64,000 bases of DNA from Methanobrevibacter woesei (GTDB lineage: Archaea > Methanobacteriota > Methanobacteria > Methanobacteriales > Methanobacteriaceae). Under the pieces are notes generated by a model, which did no database searches, was not told the DNA's origin, and saw only the letters and a list, made by a program, of their open reading frames with translations. This document shows positions 27,715-36,549 of the stretch, piece after piece. Position numbers and translations under genes: made by a program. Each line of letters starts with the position of its first letter. Position 1 is the stretch's first letter. The DNA lies in the NCBI RefSeq assembly GCF_003111605.1, contig NZ_MZGU01000002.1, positions 124,001 to 188,000 of the forward strand, read 5' to 3'.

Positions 27715-29111
27715 TAACAACTGAATTACCTAAAGAAATGTCAGAGCTCTATAAAAAAGCTCAGGAATTAATAGATAAATCCCGAACTATCAAAATTTAT
27801 ACACATATTGATTGTGATGGAATTTCTGCTGGTGCAATTCTTTCAACATTGCTTGATCGTTTAAATAAGCCTCATGAAATTGAATTTGTTAATTTAGATG
27901 TTTTAGATAATGTAAAATTAGAACATGATTTAACAATATTTTCTGATTTAGGTTCTGGTCAACCAGTAGACAAGTATGCAACACCAGACACCAATATTTT
28001 AGTTTTAGACCATCACCCTCCTTTAAGAAACCTTAACTATGGTGATGATAAACTTTATGATTACATAGAAATTAACCCACTTCACCATGGAATTGAAGGA
28101 TCATACTATGTTTGTGGTGGTGGATTATGCTATTTCCTAGCTAAAGAATATGGATATAAAGATTTAAGTTGGATTGGTGTTCTTTCAGCTATTGGAGATA
28201 TGCAAAATTCAAGAACTGGAAAATTGGAAGGTTTAAATAAATCTATTTTGCAAGATGCCATTGATGAAGGTTATGTAAAACTTATTGAAAACGATATAAA
28301 CCTTTATGGAAGAAAAACAAGACCAGTATTTGTAGCTCTTTCTTATTTTAGTGATGTTAATTTACCACTTACAAATAATCAAAATGAAACACTTGCTGTA
28401 TTAGATTCTATTGGTGTTAAAAACAAAGATAAACCTTTATCACTCTTAACACATGATGAAAAAGGTAAAATATTCAACAAACTTGTGGAGATGTTATCTA
28501 AAGCTCTTCCACCAAATTATGTGCAGTATATTCCAAAACTTCTTATTGGAGATTCCTATGATTTCACTCATGAAGATTCAGCAAGTTTTTTAAGTGATGC
28601 ATCTGAATTTTCATCTGCTGTAAATGCATGTGGTAGAAATAAAGAAGAAAAAGTAGCACTTGGAATTCTAAAAGGTGATAGGGGAGAAACTCTTGATTTG
28701 CTTGAAGCGGTCAGTAAAGAACATAAAATTAACCTTGCAAAGGCTATTGAAAAAATTGGAGAAAATGGAAATATCATTGAATTAGATAACCTTCAATACT
28801 TTGATGGTGGAGATATAAAACCTGAAATTGTTGGTACAGTAGCTGGAATGGTTTTAGGATATTGTAACTGGAAAAAACCAATTATTGGATTTACAAAAAC
28901 TGATGATAACAATTTAAAAATTTCTTTGAGGTGTTCTAAACTTCTTGCTTATGCTGGAATTCATTTTGGTAATATAATTCGTGAAGTTGCTCAGGAATTA
29001 GGTGGTACTGGTGGTGGTCACTCAGTAGCTTGTGGTGCATACATTAGTGCAGATAAAAAAGAGGAATTTATTCAAAATTTCAATGAAAGAATAGATGGTT
29101 TAATAGATTAA
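27711..29111 (+). CDS. DHH family phosphoesterase, RecJ-like exonuclease
   Basis: A 466-aa protein of the archaeal RecJ-like single-strand nuclease group. Catalytic motifs in order: HIDCDGISAGAIL, FSDLGSG, VLDHHPP (DHH), NPLHHGIEGSY, and the C-terminal DHHA1 motif GGGHSVACGAY. Members act in DNA repair or in the replisome with GINS. It overlaps srp19 by four bases and is followed 44 bases later by a winged-helix regulator. Family is sure, precise role is not. Confidence 0.88.
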   Translation: MITTELPKEMSELYKKAQELIDKSRTIKIYTHIDCDGISAGAILSTLLDRLNKPHEIEFVNLDVLDNVKLEHDLTIFSDLGSGQPVDKYATPDTNILVLDHHPPLRNLNYGDDKLYDYIEINPLHHGIEGSYYVCGGGLCYFLAKEYGYKDLSWIGVLSAIGDMQNSRTGKLEGLNKSILQDAIDEGYVKLIENDINLYGRKTRPVFVALSYFSDVNLPLTNNQNETLAVLDSIGVKNKDKPLSLLTHDEKGKIFNKLVEMLSKALPPNYVQYIPKLLIGDSYDFTHEDSASFLSDASEFSSAVNACGRNKEEKVALGILKGDRGETLDLLEAVSKEHKINLAKAIEKIGENGNIIELDNLQYFDGGDIKPEIVGTVAGMVLGYCNWKKPIIGFTKTDDNNLKISLRCSKLLAYAGIHFGNIIREVAQELGGTGGGHSVACGAYISADKKEEFIQNFNERIDGLID

Positions 29112-29155
29112 ATAAATTTAATATAAATTAGATACTAAAAGTAGGAGAAGATTTC

Positions 29156-29962
29156 ATGATGAAAGCATTTAAAAAAAGAGGGGCTTTAACACATTTTCAA
29201 ATTTTAAGTGAAATATCCAAACAAGACCCTCATTTAAAACAAAAAGATTTAGCAAATACTCTTGGAATTACAATTCAGGCAGTTTCTGAAAACATTAAAA
29301 CTTTAATTGAAGAAGGATATATTACCTCAAAAGATGGTAGATCCCCTTATAAAATTACTCAAAAAGGAATTGAAAAGGTTAAAAAAGATGCTATCAATCT
29401 TAGAAGGTATTCAGATTCCGTTCTTGAAACAATGAATCATTTTAAAACTGTTTGGCCTGCAATAGCTAATGAAAAACTCAAAGAAGGTGAAAAAGTAGGA
29501 GTATATATGGATGATGGAGTATTATATGCTGGAAAAGTTGAAGCTAGTGCAACTGGAACTGTATTAAAAAATGCTTCCAAATACCATGATGTTCCTTTAG
29601 GAGGACTAAATGGAACTATTGAAATGAATGTTGGAGAAGCAATAATCATCACCATACCTAATATAAAAGATGGTGGGTCTAGAGCAACAGATTTAGAATT
29701 AATTAAAAGAGTTTATGAAAATGGAACCCAACATGGCTCTAAAATTGACAGAGTAGCTACTGTTGGTACTGTTGCACGTTCTGTTGCATACCAATTAGAC
29801 ATCCCTATCAGCATTGAATTTGCAGCTGCTCAGGCAACAGCTAATGCTGCACGTAAAGGATTAAATATTTTAGCATTATCTGTAGGTGAAATGACTAAAG
29901 CATTTGTTCGTGAGCTTGAAGAAGAAAAAATCAAATATAATATTATTGATGGTAAGAAATAA
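29156..29962 (+). CDS. Winged-helix transcriptional regulator with C-terminal DUF-type domain
   Basis: A 268-aa protein. Residues 10-75 form a MarR-like winged helix (LKQKDLANTLGITIQAVSENIKTL, then IEEGYITSKDGRSPYKITQKG). From about residue 110 a conserved mixed domain follows (VGVYMDDGVLYAGKVEASATG, TIEMNVGEAIIITIPNIKDGG, VATVGTVARSVAYQL) that I cannot name; it could be an effector domain. AGGAG precedes two adjacent ATGs (29156, 29159). It ends exactly where the convergent helicase stop begins (no gap). The target is unknown, though autoregulation is common in this class. Confidence 0.78.
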   Translation: MMKAFKKRGALTHFQILSEISKQDPHLKQKDLANTLGITIQAVSENIKTLIEEGYITSKDGRSPYKITQKGIEKVKKDAINLRRYSDSVLETMNHFKTVWPAIANEKLKEGEKVGVYMDDGVLYAGKVEASATGTVLKNASKYHDVPLGGLNGTIEMNVGEAIIITIPNIKDGGSRATDLELIKRVYENGTQHGSKIDRVATVGTVARSVAYQLDIPISIEFAAAQATANAARKGLNILALSVGEMTKAFVRELEEEKIKYNIIDGKK

Positions 29963-31255
29963 TCATTCATTATCCTTAACCATCTTCAATAGAGCACCAG
30001 CTATTTCTAAAGGAGTATAATCTTTCTTCATGATTTCCTTAATTACTTTATTATACTCTTTTAAATCATCTTTTTTAATGGAATTAATAATATTATCTGC
30101 AATCTGTTTATTCCTAATCCTTTCAAGTTCTTTAAATGAAGGTACTTTTTTTCTTTTAATTTTAGATTTTGTAACACTATTTATAGTTTTAAGAGCATGC
30201 ATTTCTTTAAAATCAACTAAAGTGAATGCATAACCTCTATTTCCAGCTCTTCCAGTTCTTCCAATTCTATGAACATAATATTCTGGATTTTGAGGGACAT
30301 CATAGTTGAATACCACTTCTACATTTGGTACATCAATTCCACGTGCAGCAACATCTGTAGCTACAAGAATAGAAATATTTCCATTTCTAAATTTATTCAT
30401 TACTTTATCACGGATAACCTGTTTCATATCACCATGAATACCATCTACAGAGTATCCCCTCCTAGACAAATCACGAACAACCAAATCCACTCTCTTTTTA
30501 GTGTTACAGAATATTAAACATAATTTAAAATCATAAATATCAATTAAACGTGTAACTGTGTCAATTTTATCTCTAAATCGAGTTTCAAAATAACATTCAT
30601 TAATTTCAGGTACAGTTAACTGTTTTTGAGAAATTTTTAAATGTTTAGGATTGTTCTGATAGAATTTGGTAATTTTACGAATAGGTTTAGGCATTGTTGC
30701 TGAAAATAATAAAGTTTGCCTTTGTTTAGGAGTATGTTTTAAGATTGTTTCAATATCATCCCTAAAACCCATATTTAACATTTCATCTGCTTCATCTAAA
30801 ACTACTGTCTCAATACCAATTAAATCTAAGGTTCCTCTGTCAATATGATCCATTACACGGCCAGGAGTTCCTACAACAACATGAACCCCTTTATTTAACA
30901 CTCTGATTTGACGTCCGATAGGCTGACCACCATATACTGGTAAAATCTTTAAATTTTTAATATGTGAACCTACCTTTTTTATCTCTCCAGCTACTTGAAT
31001 GCATAATTCCCTTGTTGGACATAATATAATAGCTTGAGGAGATTTATCTTTAATAAAAATCTTTTGAAGCAAAGGAACTGCAAAAGCAACAGTTTTACCA
31101 GACCCAGTTTGTGCTTGACCTATGATATCTTTTCCTTTTAAAGCTTCAGGAATTGTGAGAGCTTGAATAGGACTTGGTCTTTTAAATCCCATATCTGTTA
31201 GAGCTTTTTTAATTTTATTAGATATATTAAAATCATCAAATGTTGTAACTGTCAT
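29963..31255 (-). CDS. DEAD-box RNA helicase
   Basis: An ATP-dependent RNA helicase, 430 aa. Two RecA lobes carry Q-motif PSPIQALTIP, motif I AQTGSGKT, Ia PTRELCIQ, II DEADEMLN, III SAT, IV LIFCNTKKR, V VATDVAARGID and VI HRIGRTGRAG. It resembles the CshA/DeaD group used in mRNA turnover and ribosome assembly at low temperature. The C-terminal 60 residues are basic without a named domain. GATGAT precedes the ATG. It is monocistronic and convergent with the winged-helix gene. Confidence 0.93.
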   Translation of the reverse strand: MTVTTFDDFNISNKIKKALTDMGFKRPSPIQALTIPEALKGKDIIGQAQTGSGKTVAFAVPLLQKIFIKDKSPQAIILCPTRELCIQVAGEIKKVGSHIKNLKILPVYGGQPIGRQIRVLNKGVHVVVGTPGRVMDHIDRGTLDLIGIETVVLDEADEMLNMGFRDDIETILKHTPKQRQTLLFSATMPKPIRKITKFYQNNPKHLKISQKQLTVPEINECYFETRFRDKIDTVTRLIDIYDFKLCLIFCNTKKRVDLVVRDLSRRGYSVDGIHGDMKQVIRDKVMNKFRNGNISILVATDVAARGIDVPNVEVVFNYDVPQNPEYYVHRIGRTGRAGNRGYAFTLVDFKEMHALKTINSVTKSKIKRKKVPSFKELERIRNKQIADNIINSIKKDDLKEYNKVIKEIMKKDYTPLEIAGALLKMVKDNE

Positions 31256-31405
31256 AAAATCATCAAAAATAATACTTTTAACTAAATAATATCTGTTTTT
31301 AGTTTTATTTAAATTTTTAAGAAATTTTAAAGCTATAATGTAAGTTTTTTCTATAAATATAGTAATTCTAATAAATATAAAAAATTAATTTGTACTGAAA
31401 AATTA

Positions 31406-32134
31406 ATGGCAAAATATGTATATTTTAATAATTTCAAAATAAGAAATATGAAGAATAAAATAATTACAGATAACATAGAAAACCTTGATATTAAATGGCA
31501 TCCTCAAATAAAAGGTGTTCAAATTATTAATGGAAAAAACAATTTCCCCATTAGCTGGTTAAATCAGCAAGGATATTGCGAATATCAGATATATCTTCAA
31601 TACTTAAAAGGTATAAAAGTAGGTCAAACTAGAGCAATGAAAGAAGGAAGTAAAGAACATGAAGATTTAGAAGATAAATTTAAAGAAACAGCAAAACCTA
31701 CAACCTTTAATGAAGCTATTGAAACATCCAAAGAAGAAGCAAGCCTTACAAGAGAAATGTTTGTAATTTCACCAAAATACGGGATAAGAGGATATATTGA
31801 TGAAATTTGGATGACTCCTGATGAATTTATAATCATTGATGACAAACCAGGACACACTGCATATCCTTCAACAATAAATCAGGTAAGAGCATATTGTCTT
31901 GCCCTAAAAGATATGCTTCCAAATGATACAAGAAAAATCAAAGGAGCACTACGCCAAAGAGGTACCAACAATATCTTTTGGAGTGAAGATTTTGATGAAG
32001 ATGTTGAAAAATCAATAAAATATACAATAGAAAGAATGGATAGTCTTTTTAAAGGAGAAAAACCTTTCATTCCAACAAAAAACAAAAATAAATGTAAAAG
32101 CTGTAGATATCAAAGTTACTGTGAACATTTCTAG
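31406..32134 (+). CDS. Cas4-like PD-(D/E)XK nuclease (solo)
   Basis: A 242-aa Cas4/RecB-like iron-sulfur exonuclease. Iron-sulfur ligands are Cys58 (QQGYCEYQIYLQYL) and Cys230, Cys233, Cys239 in the tail (CKSCRYQSYC). Nuclease residues are His85 in EHEDLE, Asp132 in GYIDEI, Asp145 and Lys147 in IIDDKPG, and QxxxY at 159-163. All signature positions are intact. No cas1, cas2 or repeat array lies within the window, so this is a solo Cas4 that may act in DNA repair or host defence. A later ATG (31451) is a possible start; neither has a ribosome binding site. Confidence 0.82.
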   Translation: MAKYVYFNNFKIRNMKNKIITDNIENLDIKWHPQIKGVQIINGKNNFPISWLNQQGYCEYQIYLQYLKGIKVGQTRAMKEGSKEHEDLEDKFKETAKPTTFNEAIETSKEEASLTREMFVISPKYGIRGYIDEIWMTPDEFIIIDDKPGHTAYPSTINQVRAYCLALKDMLPNDTRKIKGALRQRGTNNIFWSEDFDEDVEKSIKYTIERMDSLFKGEKPFIPTKNKNKCKSCRYQSYCEHF

Positions 32135-32182
32135 ATAACAATGATAAATAGTAACTCACATCCTTGTTATTTTAGAATAAAT

Positions 32183-32230
32183 AAAAAAAAGAAAAAATTA
32201 GTAAGAATATTTTGCAAAAATCTAATATTC
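32183..32230 (-). terminator. Terminator-like hairpin over the RDD gene stop
   Basis: On the minus strand GAATATT-(12 nt)-AATATTC is followed by T-rich tracts (eight T at 32183-32190). The TAG stop (32222-32224) overlaps the stem edge. Confidence 0.35.
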
Positions 32231-32635
32231 CGGAACTTCCTCTTCAATAACAACAGTTTTAGTTATTACATTGAATAATCTGTCCCCTTTTCTAATTATC
32301 TTACCAATAGCCCAATCAAAAATTATTGGAATCCAAAAAATTTTAGTTAAATTACGTACAATAGCTTGAGCCCAATTAATAGGATGTCCATTATAGGATC
32401 TAACTTCTAGATACATTAAAGCTTTACCAACAGTTGCTCCTTTAATTTTTTCACATAAAACAAAGTAAATCATACATACTACTGGAACAACAAATGGGAA
32501 ATAACTGTAAATAGTAAACATACTTAATGGATTTGCTACTAAAGATAAGAAAAATGATATAATCCACATAAATGCTGAAACAACAAAGAAATCAGCAATA
32601 TATGCAACAATTCTTCTTGAAAATATACTTGCCAT
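32222..32635 (-). CDS. RDD family membrane protein
   Basis: A 137-aa membrane protein of the RDD family with an N-terminal RRIVAYIADFFVVSAFMWII helix, a second pair of helices around 45-70, and ATVGKALMYLEVRS before a final amphipathic region. Function in archaea is unknown; relatives have been linked to ion transport. Open frame extends upstream, but GGTGAT before the ATG at 32635 sets the start. It starts 11 bases after hypE, so the two are in one unit. Confidence 0.85.
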   Translation of the reverse strand: MASIFSRRIVAYIADFFVVSAFMWIISFFLSLVANPLSMFTIYSYFPFVVPVVCMIYFVLCEKIKGATVGKALMYLEVRSYNGHPINWAQAIVRNLTKIFWIPIIFDWAIGKIIRKGDRLFNVITKTVVIEEEVPEY

Positions 32636-32646
32636 AAAAATCACCA

Positions 32647-33666
32647 TTAACAAACTCTAGGAACAGGATCAGCTATTGGAGCTTCAAGAATTCTTTCACC
32701 ACCAATTGGTGTTTGGACAATTACATAATCTCCTTCAACAACTTCACCAATAATAGCTGCATTTTCACCATATTTTTCACTGCGTATAGCTTCTAATGTT
32801 TCTTCAGCCAAATCAGCTTTAACACCCATTACAACTTTTCCTTCATTAGCTACTTCAAATGGATCAATACCTAACATTTCAGATACTGCATGTACCTCCT
32901 CTTTAATAGGAATAGCTTCCTGTTGGAGTAGAATACCATTTCCTGATTTTGATGCCATTTCATTAATTGCATTTGCAAAACCACCACGAGTAGGGTCTTT
33001 CATAGCTGTAACTCCTCCAACATCTAATGCTTTTTTAATTACATTCCACATCGGAGCTACATCAGATTTTAAATCAGTTTCAAAACCAAAACCTTCTCTA
33101 AAAGACATTAAACTCATTCCATGATCACCAATAGAACCAGTGACAATAATCTTATCACCAACTTCTAAGGTTGAATCCCTAATGATTTCGCCTTTTTTAG
33201 CTATTCCGATACCTGTAGTAACCATAACGATACCATCTAACTTATCTTGTTGCATAACTTTAGTATCACCAGTTACAACAGCAACATCCACTTCTTGACA
33301 GGTTTCATCTAAAGATTTTATAATTCTATCAAGATCATCTATTGGGAATCCTTCCTGCATAATAATTGCATTAGAAATAGCTAGTGGTTTAGCCCCCATT
33401 ACTGAAACATCATTTATTGTTCCTGCAGCAGAAATTCTTCCAATATCTCCACCTGGGAAAAATAAAGGGTCAACTGTATGACCATCTGTAGTAACTACAA
33501 GTTCATAATCTCCAAGAGGAATGGTAGCTCCATCATCTAAATCATCTAGGCTAACACCACCATTTACACTTTTTTTAGTGATATTATCTAGAATTGTTTT
33601 AGAGATTAGATTTGCCATCACTTCTCCACCAGCTCCGTGATTCATACCAATTTTATCGTCTGACAT
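32647..33666 (-). CDS. hypE: Hydrogenase expression/formation protein HypE
   Basis: Makes the thiocyanate-type CN ligand of [NiFe] hydrogenases by dehydrating HypF-carbamoylated Cys. The 339-aa PurM/AIR synthase-like fold ends in PVPRVC, whose terminal Cys is the modified residue. N-terminal NHGAGGEVMANLI and TTDGHTVDPLFFPGGDIGR are typical. It supports the Eha hydrogenase and others of this methanogen. AGGAGATAGA precedes the ATG. Other hyp genes are not in the window, and it is followed by an RDD protein. Confidence 0.96.
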   Translation of the reverse strand: MSDDKIGMNHGAGGEVMANLISKTILDNITKKSVNGGVSLDDLDDGATIPLGDYELVVTTDGHTVDPLFFPGGDIGRISAAGTINDVSVMGAKPLAISNAIIMQEGFPIDDLDRIIKSLDETCQEVDVAVVTGDTKVMQQDKLDGIVMVTTGIGIAKKGEIIRDSTLEVGDKIIVTGSIGDHGMSLMSFREGFGFETDLKSDVAPMWNVIKKALDVGGVTAMKDPTRGGFANAINEMASKSGNGILLQQEAIPIKEEVHAVSEMLGIDPFEVANEGKVVMGVKADLAEETLEAIRSEKYGENAAIIGEVVEGDYVIVQTPIGGERILEAPIADPVPRVC

Positions 33667-33970
33667 TCTATCTCCTAAAATATAAAATTATTAATATAAA
33701 ATTAATTATGTAAAAAGACCTATATTAATTTAGTTGGTAATTAGTAAAATCAAATGCAAAAAAATAGATACTACTTTATTTTCATTATATTCTATAGAAA
33801 AAAAATAACAATATAAATTTTATAAATATCTGAAGATAAGGATTGTTAGTAATCCGCTAATTAATAGTGCAAGTCCTCCACCAGTATTATTCATAAAAAG
33901 AATAATAAACAACATCTTAACATTTCATTAAAAAAAAAAGAATATTGTTATCAGAAACATGATATTTTTT
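33667..33970. other. AT-rich intergenic region containing a small ORF
   Basis: About 300 bases between the DUF2142 stop and hypE. Apart from the possible small membrane peptide at 33820-33894 the sequence is AT-rich promoter-type DNA with no visible repeat or RNA gene. Confidence 0.5.
33820..33894 (-). CDS. Possible 24-aa membrane peptide
   Basis: An ATG frame of 24 codons encodes MNNTGGGLALLISGLLTILI followed by FRYL: a short Asn/Gly head and a single hydrophobic helix ending in a positive residue, the plan of known tiny membrane proteins. This stretch has clearly higher GC than its flanks and normal coding-type codons. There is no ribosome binding site, so a leaderless start or a chance ORF must be considered. 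It sits in the 300-base gap between hypE and the DUF2142 gene. Confidence 0.35.
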   Translation of the reverse strand: MNNTGGGLALLISGLLTILIFRYL

Positions 33971-35509
33971 TTAGTAAAAAGTACTTATTGTCAATATTAA
34001 TGTTCCAGATAAAAATATGATAACTGCCAATATAACTTTTAAATCAAAATTTTTAATTTTTACAGATGCAGGTAAACAGAATATTAATGGGAAAAGGATT
34101 AAAAGTGGAATGTAATACCTTGCATAAACTCCAAGTAACATATCTAATTTATTGTAACCTACAGATGCCCAACTTAAATATTGTATGAATAATATCCCTA
34201 TATAAATTAAAAATACTATTATTCCTATTTTTAATCTATTTTTATTGTTAAGACTAATTTCATGCGGATAAATAAAGCAAAACATTGAAAAGAAAATAAG
34301 ATATAATATGCTTAGAACTGGTGATGTGTAAATCCATTGCATAAAAGAGAATCTAAATAAATCAGTTACCATTTCAGGAATTAAATTAGCACTCTGTAAA
34401 AAGAAAGTGAGTGCATTAAGAGGATTATTTATCATATAATTTATCTGACCTTCAGGACTTACATTAGCTTGAATAAAATGAATTTGTCTGAAAGTATTTT
34501 CAAGTTGAGGAGAAGCATAAAAAAGACTATAAGCCATACTAATAATCATTATACCAATAGGAATACCTCTTGATACAAGGAATACTTTTTTAGAATCAAA
34601 TTTTTCTCTTGGAATTAAAAATATGAAAAATGCAAATAAACCATAAGGAAATTTAAAAAAACTTACCAACAATATTGAAATAAAAAAAAATGCCATATCT
34701 TTATTGTTAATTAATGAAGAAGTTTTATACATGTAAATGAAATATCCTATAGATAATATGCAAAAACTATATACAAATCCATCTACATTAAAAGAAGCTG
34801 CCTGATATACACTCATAGGCAAACAGCTTATAACTAGCAATGCCATTTTATAATTAGGAGATTTTTTAATACCTATTGCACAAATTCCCGCATACAGGAA
34901 TAAATTAAATAAACGACCAAGCCACATGGCCCAAATCACACTTAAATCCAATAATTTTGCTAGTAAAATACCAAATCCTGAAAGAATATAACCATAAAAA
35001 GGATTTTGAGGAAAACCAGCATCATAAAATGTTTTCGTATTGTTTATCGGATCCTGATAAAAATCATTATCTACAATAGTCTGCCCCATATTATTCTGTA
35101 ATTGATAAACAAGATCAGAAACAACATAACCTTCTTTTTGATATTCAGGAATCAAAATTCCTAAAGAAGTCATATCACTTCGTGCAAAGTGCTCATTTTC
35201 ATCAATACTAATTAATGTGGGTGTTGTAACAACTGTCAGTATTCCAAAAATCAATATTATAACAAATGCTACTTTATGAAGTTCATTTTTATGTTTAAAA
35301 GAATAAATAATAGCTATTAAACCAGCAATAAACAATACAGTTAATAATATGATTTCTGCTTTAGGAAAAGTATAATTTTCTACTTTAAAAAATGTAAACA
35401 TGAAAAATAATAAACTTAAAGCAAATACTAAAATATATTTTTTATTTTTCAATATACTATTAAAAATAGTTTGAATATATTTATTAAAAATTTCACACAT
35501 CTCATTCAT
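33971..35509 (-). CDS. DUF2142-like multi-pass membrane protein
   Basis: A 512-aa integral membrane protein with about 11-12 helices and an extracytoplasmic loop near residue 120-180 (QLQNNMGQTIVDNDFYQDPIN). SCLPMSVYQAASFNVDGFVYSFCILS matches the DUF2142 pattern and the general plan of GT-C-type glycosyltransferases that use lipid-linked sugars. The acidic residues expected of a GT-C loop (ENEHFARSD) are near residue 110. It may add a sugar on the outer face; this is inference. No ribosome binding site is clear before the ATG. It is monocistronic. Confidence 0.72.
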   Translation of the reverse strand: MNEMCEIFNKYIQTIFNSILKNKKYILVFALSLLFFMFTFFKVENYTFPKAEIILLTVLFIAGLIAIIYSFKHKNELHKVAFVIILIFGILTVVTTPTLISIDENEHFARSDMTSLGILIPEYQKEGYVVSDLVYQLQNNMGQTIVDNDFYQDPINNTKTFYDAGFPQNPFYGYILSGFGILLAKLLDLSVIWAMWLGRLFNLFLYAGICAIGIKKSPNYKMALLVISCLPMSVYQAASFNVDGFVYSFCILSIGYFIYMYKTSSLINNKDMAFFFISILLVSFFKFPYGLFAFFIFLIPREKFDSKKVFLVSRGIPIGIMIISMAYSLFYASPQLENTFRQIHFIQANVSPEGQINYMINNPLNALTFFLQSANLIPEMVTDLFRFSFMQWIYTSPVLSILYLIFFSMFCFIYPHEISLNNKNRLKIGIIVFLIYIGILFIQYLSWASVGYNKLDMLLGVYARYYIPLLILFPLIFCLPASVKIKNFDLKVILAVIIFLSGTLILTISTFY

Positions 35510-35816
35510 ATAAATAATGATAGTAAATAATAATATAAATATAATTATATATTCATCAATAATCTCTTTTTAATGATATCCTACACATGATTAAAAAGTT
35601 ATCCACTTAAATATAGCAATTAACTCAAATAATATTTATATACTCCCATAATAACCTGAAAGCCATATATAATTATTTTTTTATAATTATTGGAACTAAA
35701 CATTTGATATATTAAATTTAATATGAAATTATTATACCAAAATAATGATAAGAAAAATAGTAAATATAAAAAATAGTTATTAAAATATTAAAAAAAGAGA
35801 AAAAAAAGTAAAGAAT
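35510..35816. other. AT-rich intergenic region
   Basis: About 300 bases of AT-rich sequence upstream of the DUF2142 gene and downstream of S8e. It contains several TATA-like stretches and short AT palindromes but no coding signal or structured RNA that I can support, apart from the S8e terminator at its right edge. Confidence 0.5.
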
Positions 35817-35825
35817 TTATTCTTT
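35800..35825 (-). terminator. Terminator-like hairpin over the S8e stop
   Basis: On the minus strand AAAGAA-(4 nt)-TTCTTT is followed by ACTTTTTTTTCTC. The 6-bp stem closes a loop that contains the stop codon (35817-35819). Confidence 0.45.
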
Positions 35826-36200
35826 GATTAAAATTCCGTTAATAACACCATCTTGACCAGGTCTAGAGGTAACTTTTGCATTTCCTTTAGAAGTTTCTAC
35901 AATAGCACCTTTGGTAATGATATTCCTTCTTACGTAGTTTGGGTTTGCACTGTTTTCAATTACACCAATAATGTCAACTACTTCAGTGGTGTTATCATCA
36001 GGGTTAGTTACATTGATTTTGTTACCAGTAGATAATCTGAGTTTTTCGTTTCCACCACGGGTTCTGATTTTTTTCAATCTTTTTTCATCTACTCTAGTTT
36101 CTGCTGGTTCTCTACCTAATTCAGATTTCCTTTTTCCACGGTTAGCTCTAAGTCTAGCACCAGATGGACTTCTTGTTGATTTTCCTTGAGAAATTGCCAT
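35817..36200 (-). CDS. rps8e: 30S ribosomal protein S8e
   Basis: Small-subunit protein of archaea and eukaryotes. The 127-aa sequence has MAISQGKSTRSPSGARLRANRGKRK, the basic start of S8e, then LGREPAETRVDEKRLKKIRTRGGNEK and a C-terminal KGNAKVTSRPGQDGVINGILI beta region. AAGGTG lies before the ATG. It is monocistronic and divergent from proS. Confidence 0.97.
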   Translation of the reverse strand: MAISQGKSTRSPSGARLRANRGKRKSELGREPAETRVDEKRLKKIRTRGGNEKLRLSTGNKINVTNPDDNTTEVVDIIGVIENSANPNYVRRNIITKGAIVETSKGNAKVTSRPGQDGVINGILIKE

Positions 36201-36549
36201 TATTTCACCTTAATAATAATTTTATATATAATTAATTAGTAATCGCAAAACATCAAAACTCTTTCATTTAAATTACTAGCAAGAATATGTAATTTAAATC
36301 ATGAGAGCAAAAAAGAGCTTTAATGAATAATGATAATTAAATATATTTAACTTTCTAATATAAAAAGATATGGTTTTTTAAAAGTTAAACTAAAGTTATT
36401 TATTATTTATTCTTTTTTCATATTTAAATGATAATACAAGAATATTAAATAAAAATCTATCTTAATTAAATTAATTTATAGAAAGCAACTAAACTTTAAA
36501 AGTAATTAAGACAAATATTATATTATTATATAAAATTATAGGTGATACT
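36201..36549. other. AT-rich divergent promoter region of S8e and proS
   Basis: About 350 bases between divergent translation genes. TATATATAAT-type boxes are visible near 36222-36232 for S8e and near 36527-36535 for proS. No gene or stable RNA structure was seen. Confidence 0.5.

Noticed and set aside
31256-32221. CRISPR array near the Cas4-like gene
   Set aside because: No direct repeats with regular spacing were seen around it or elsewhere in the window.
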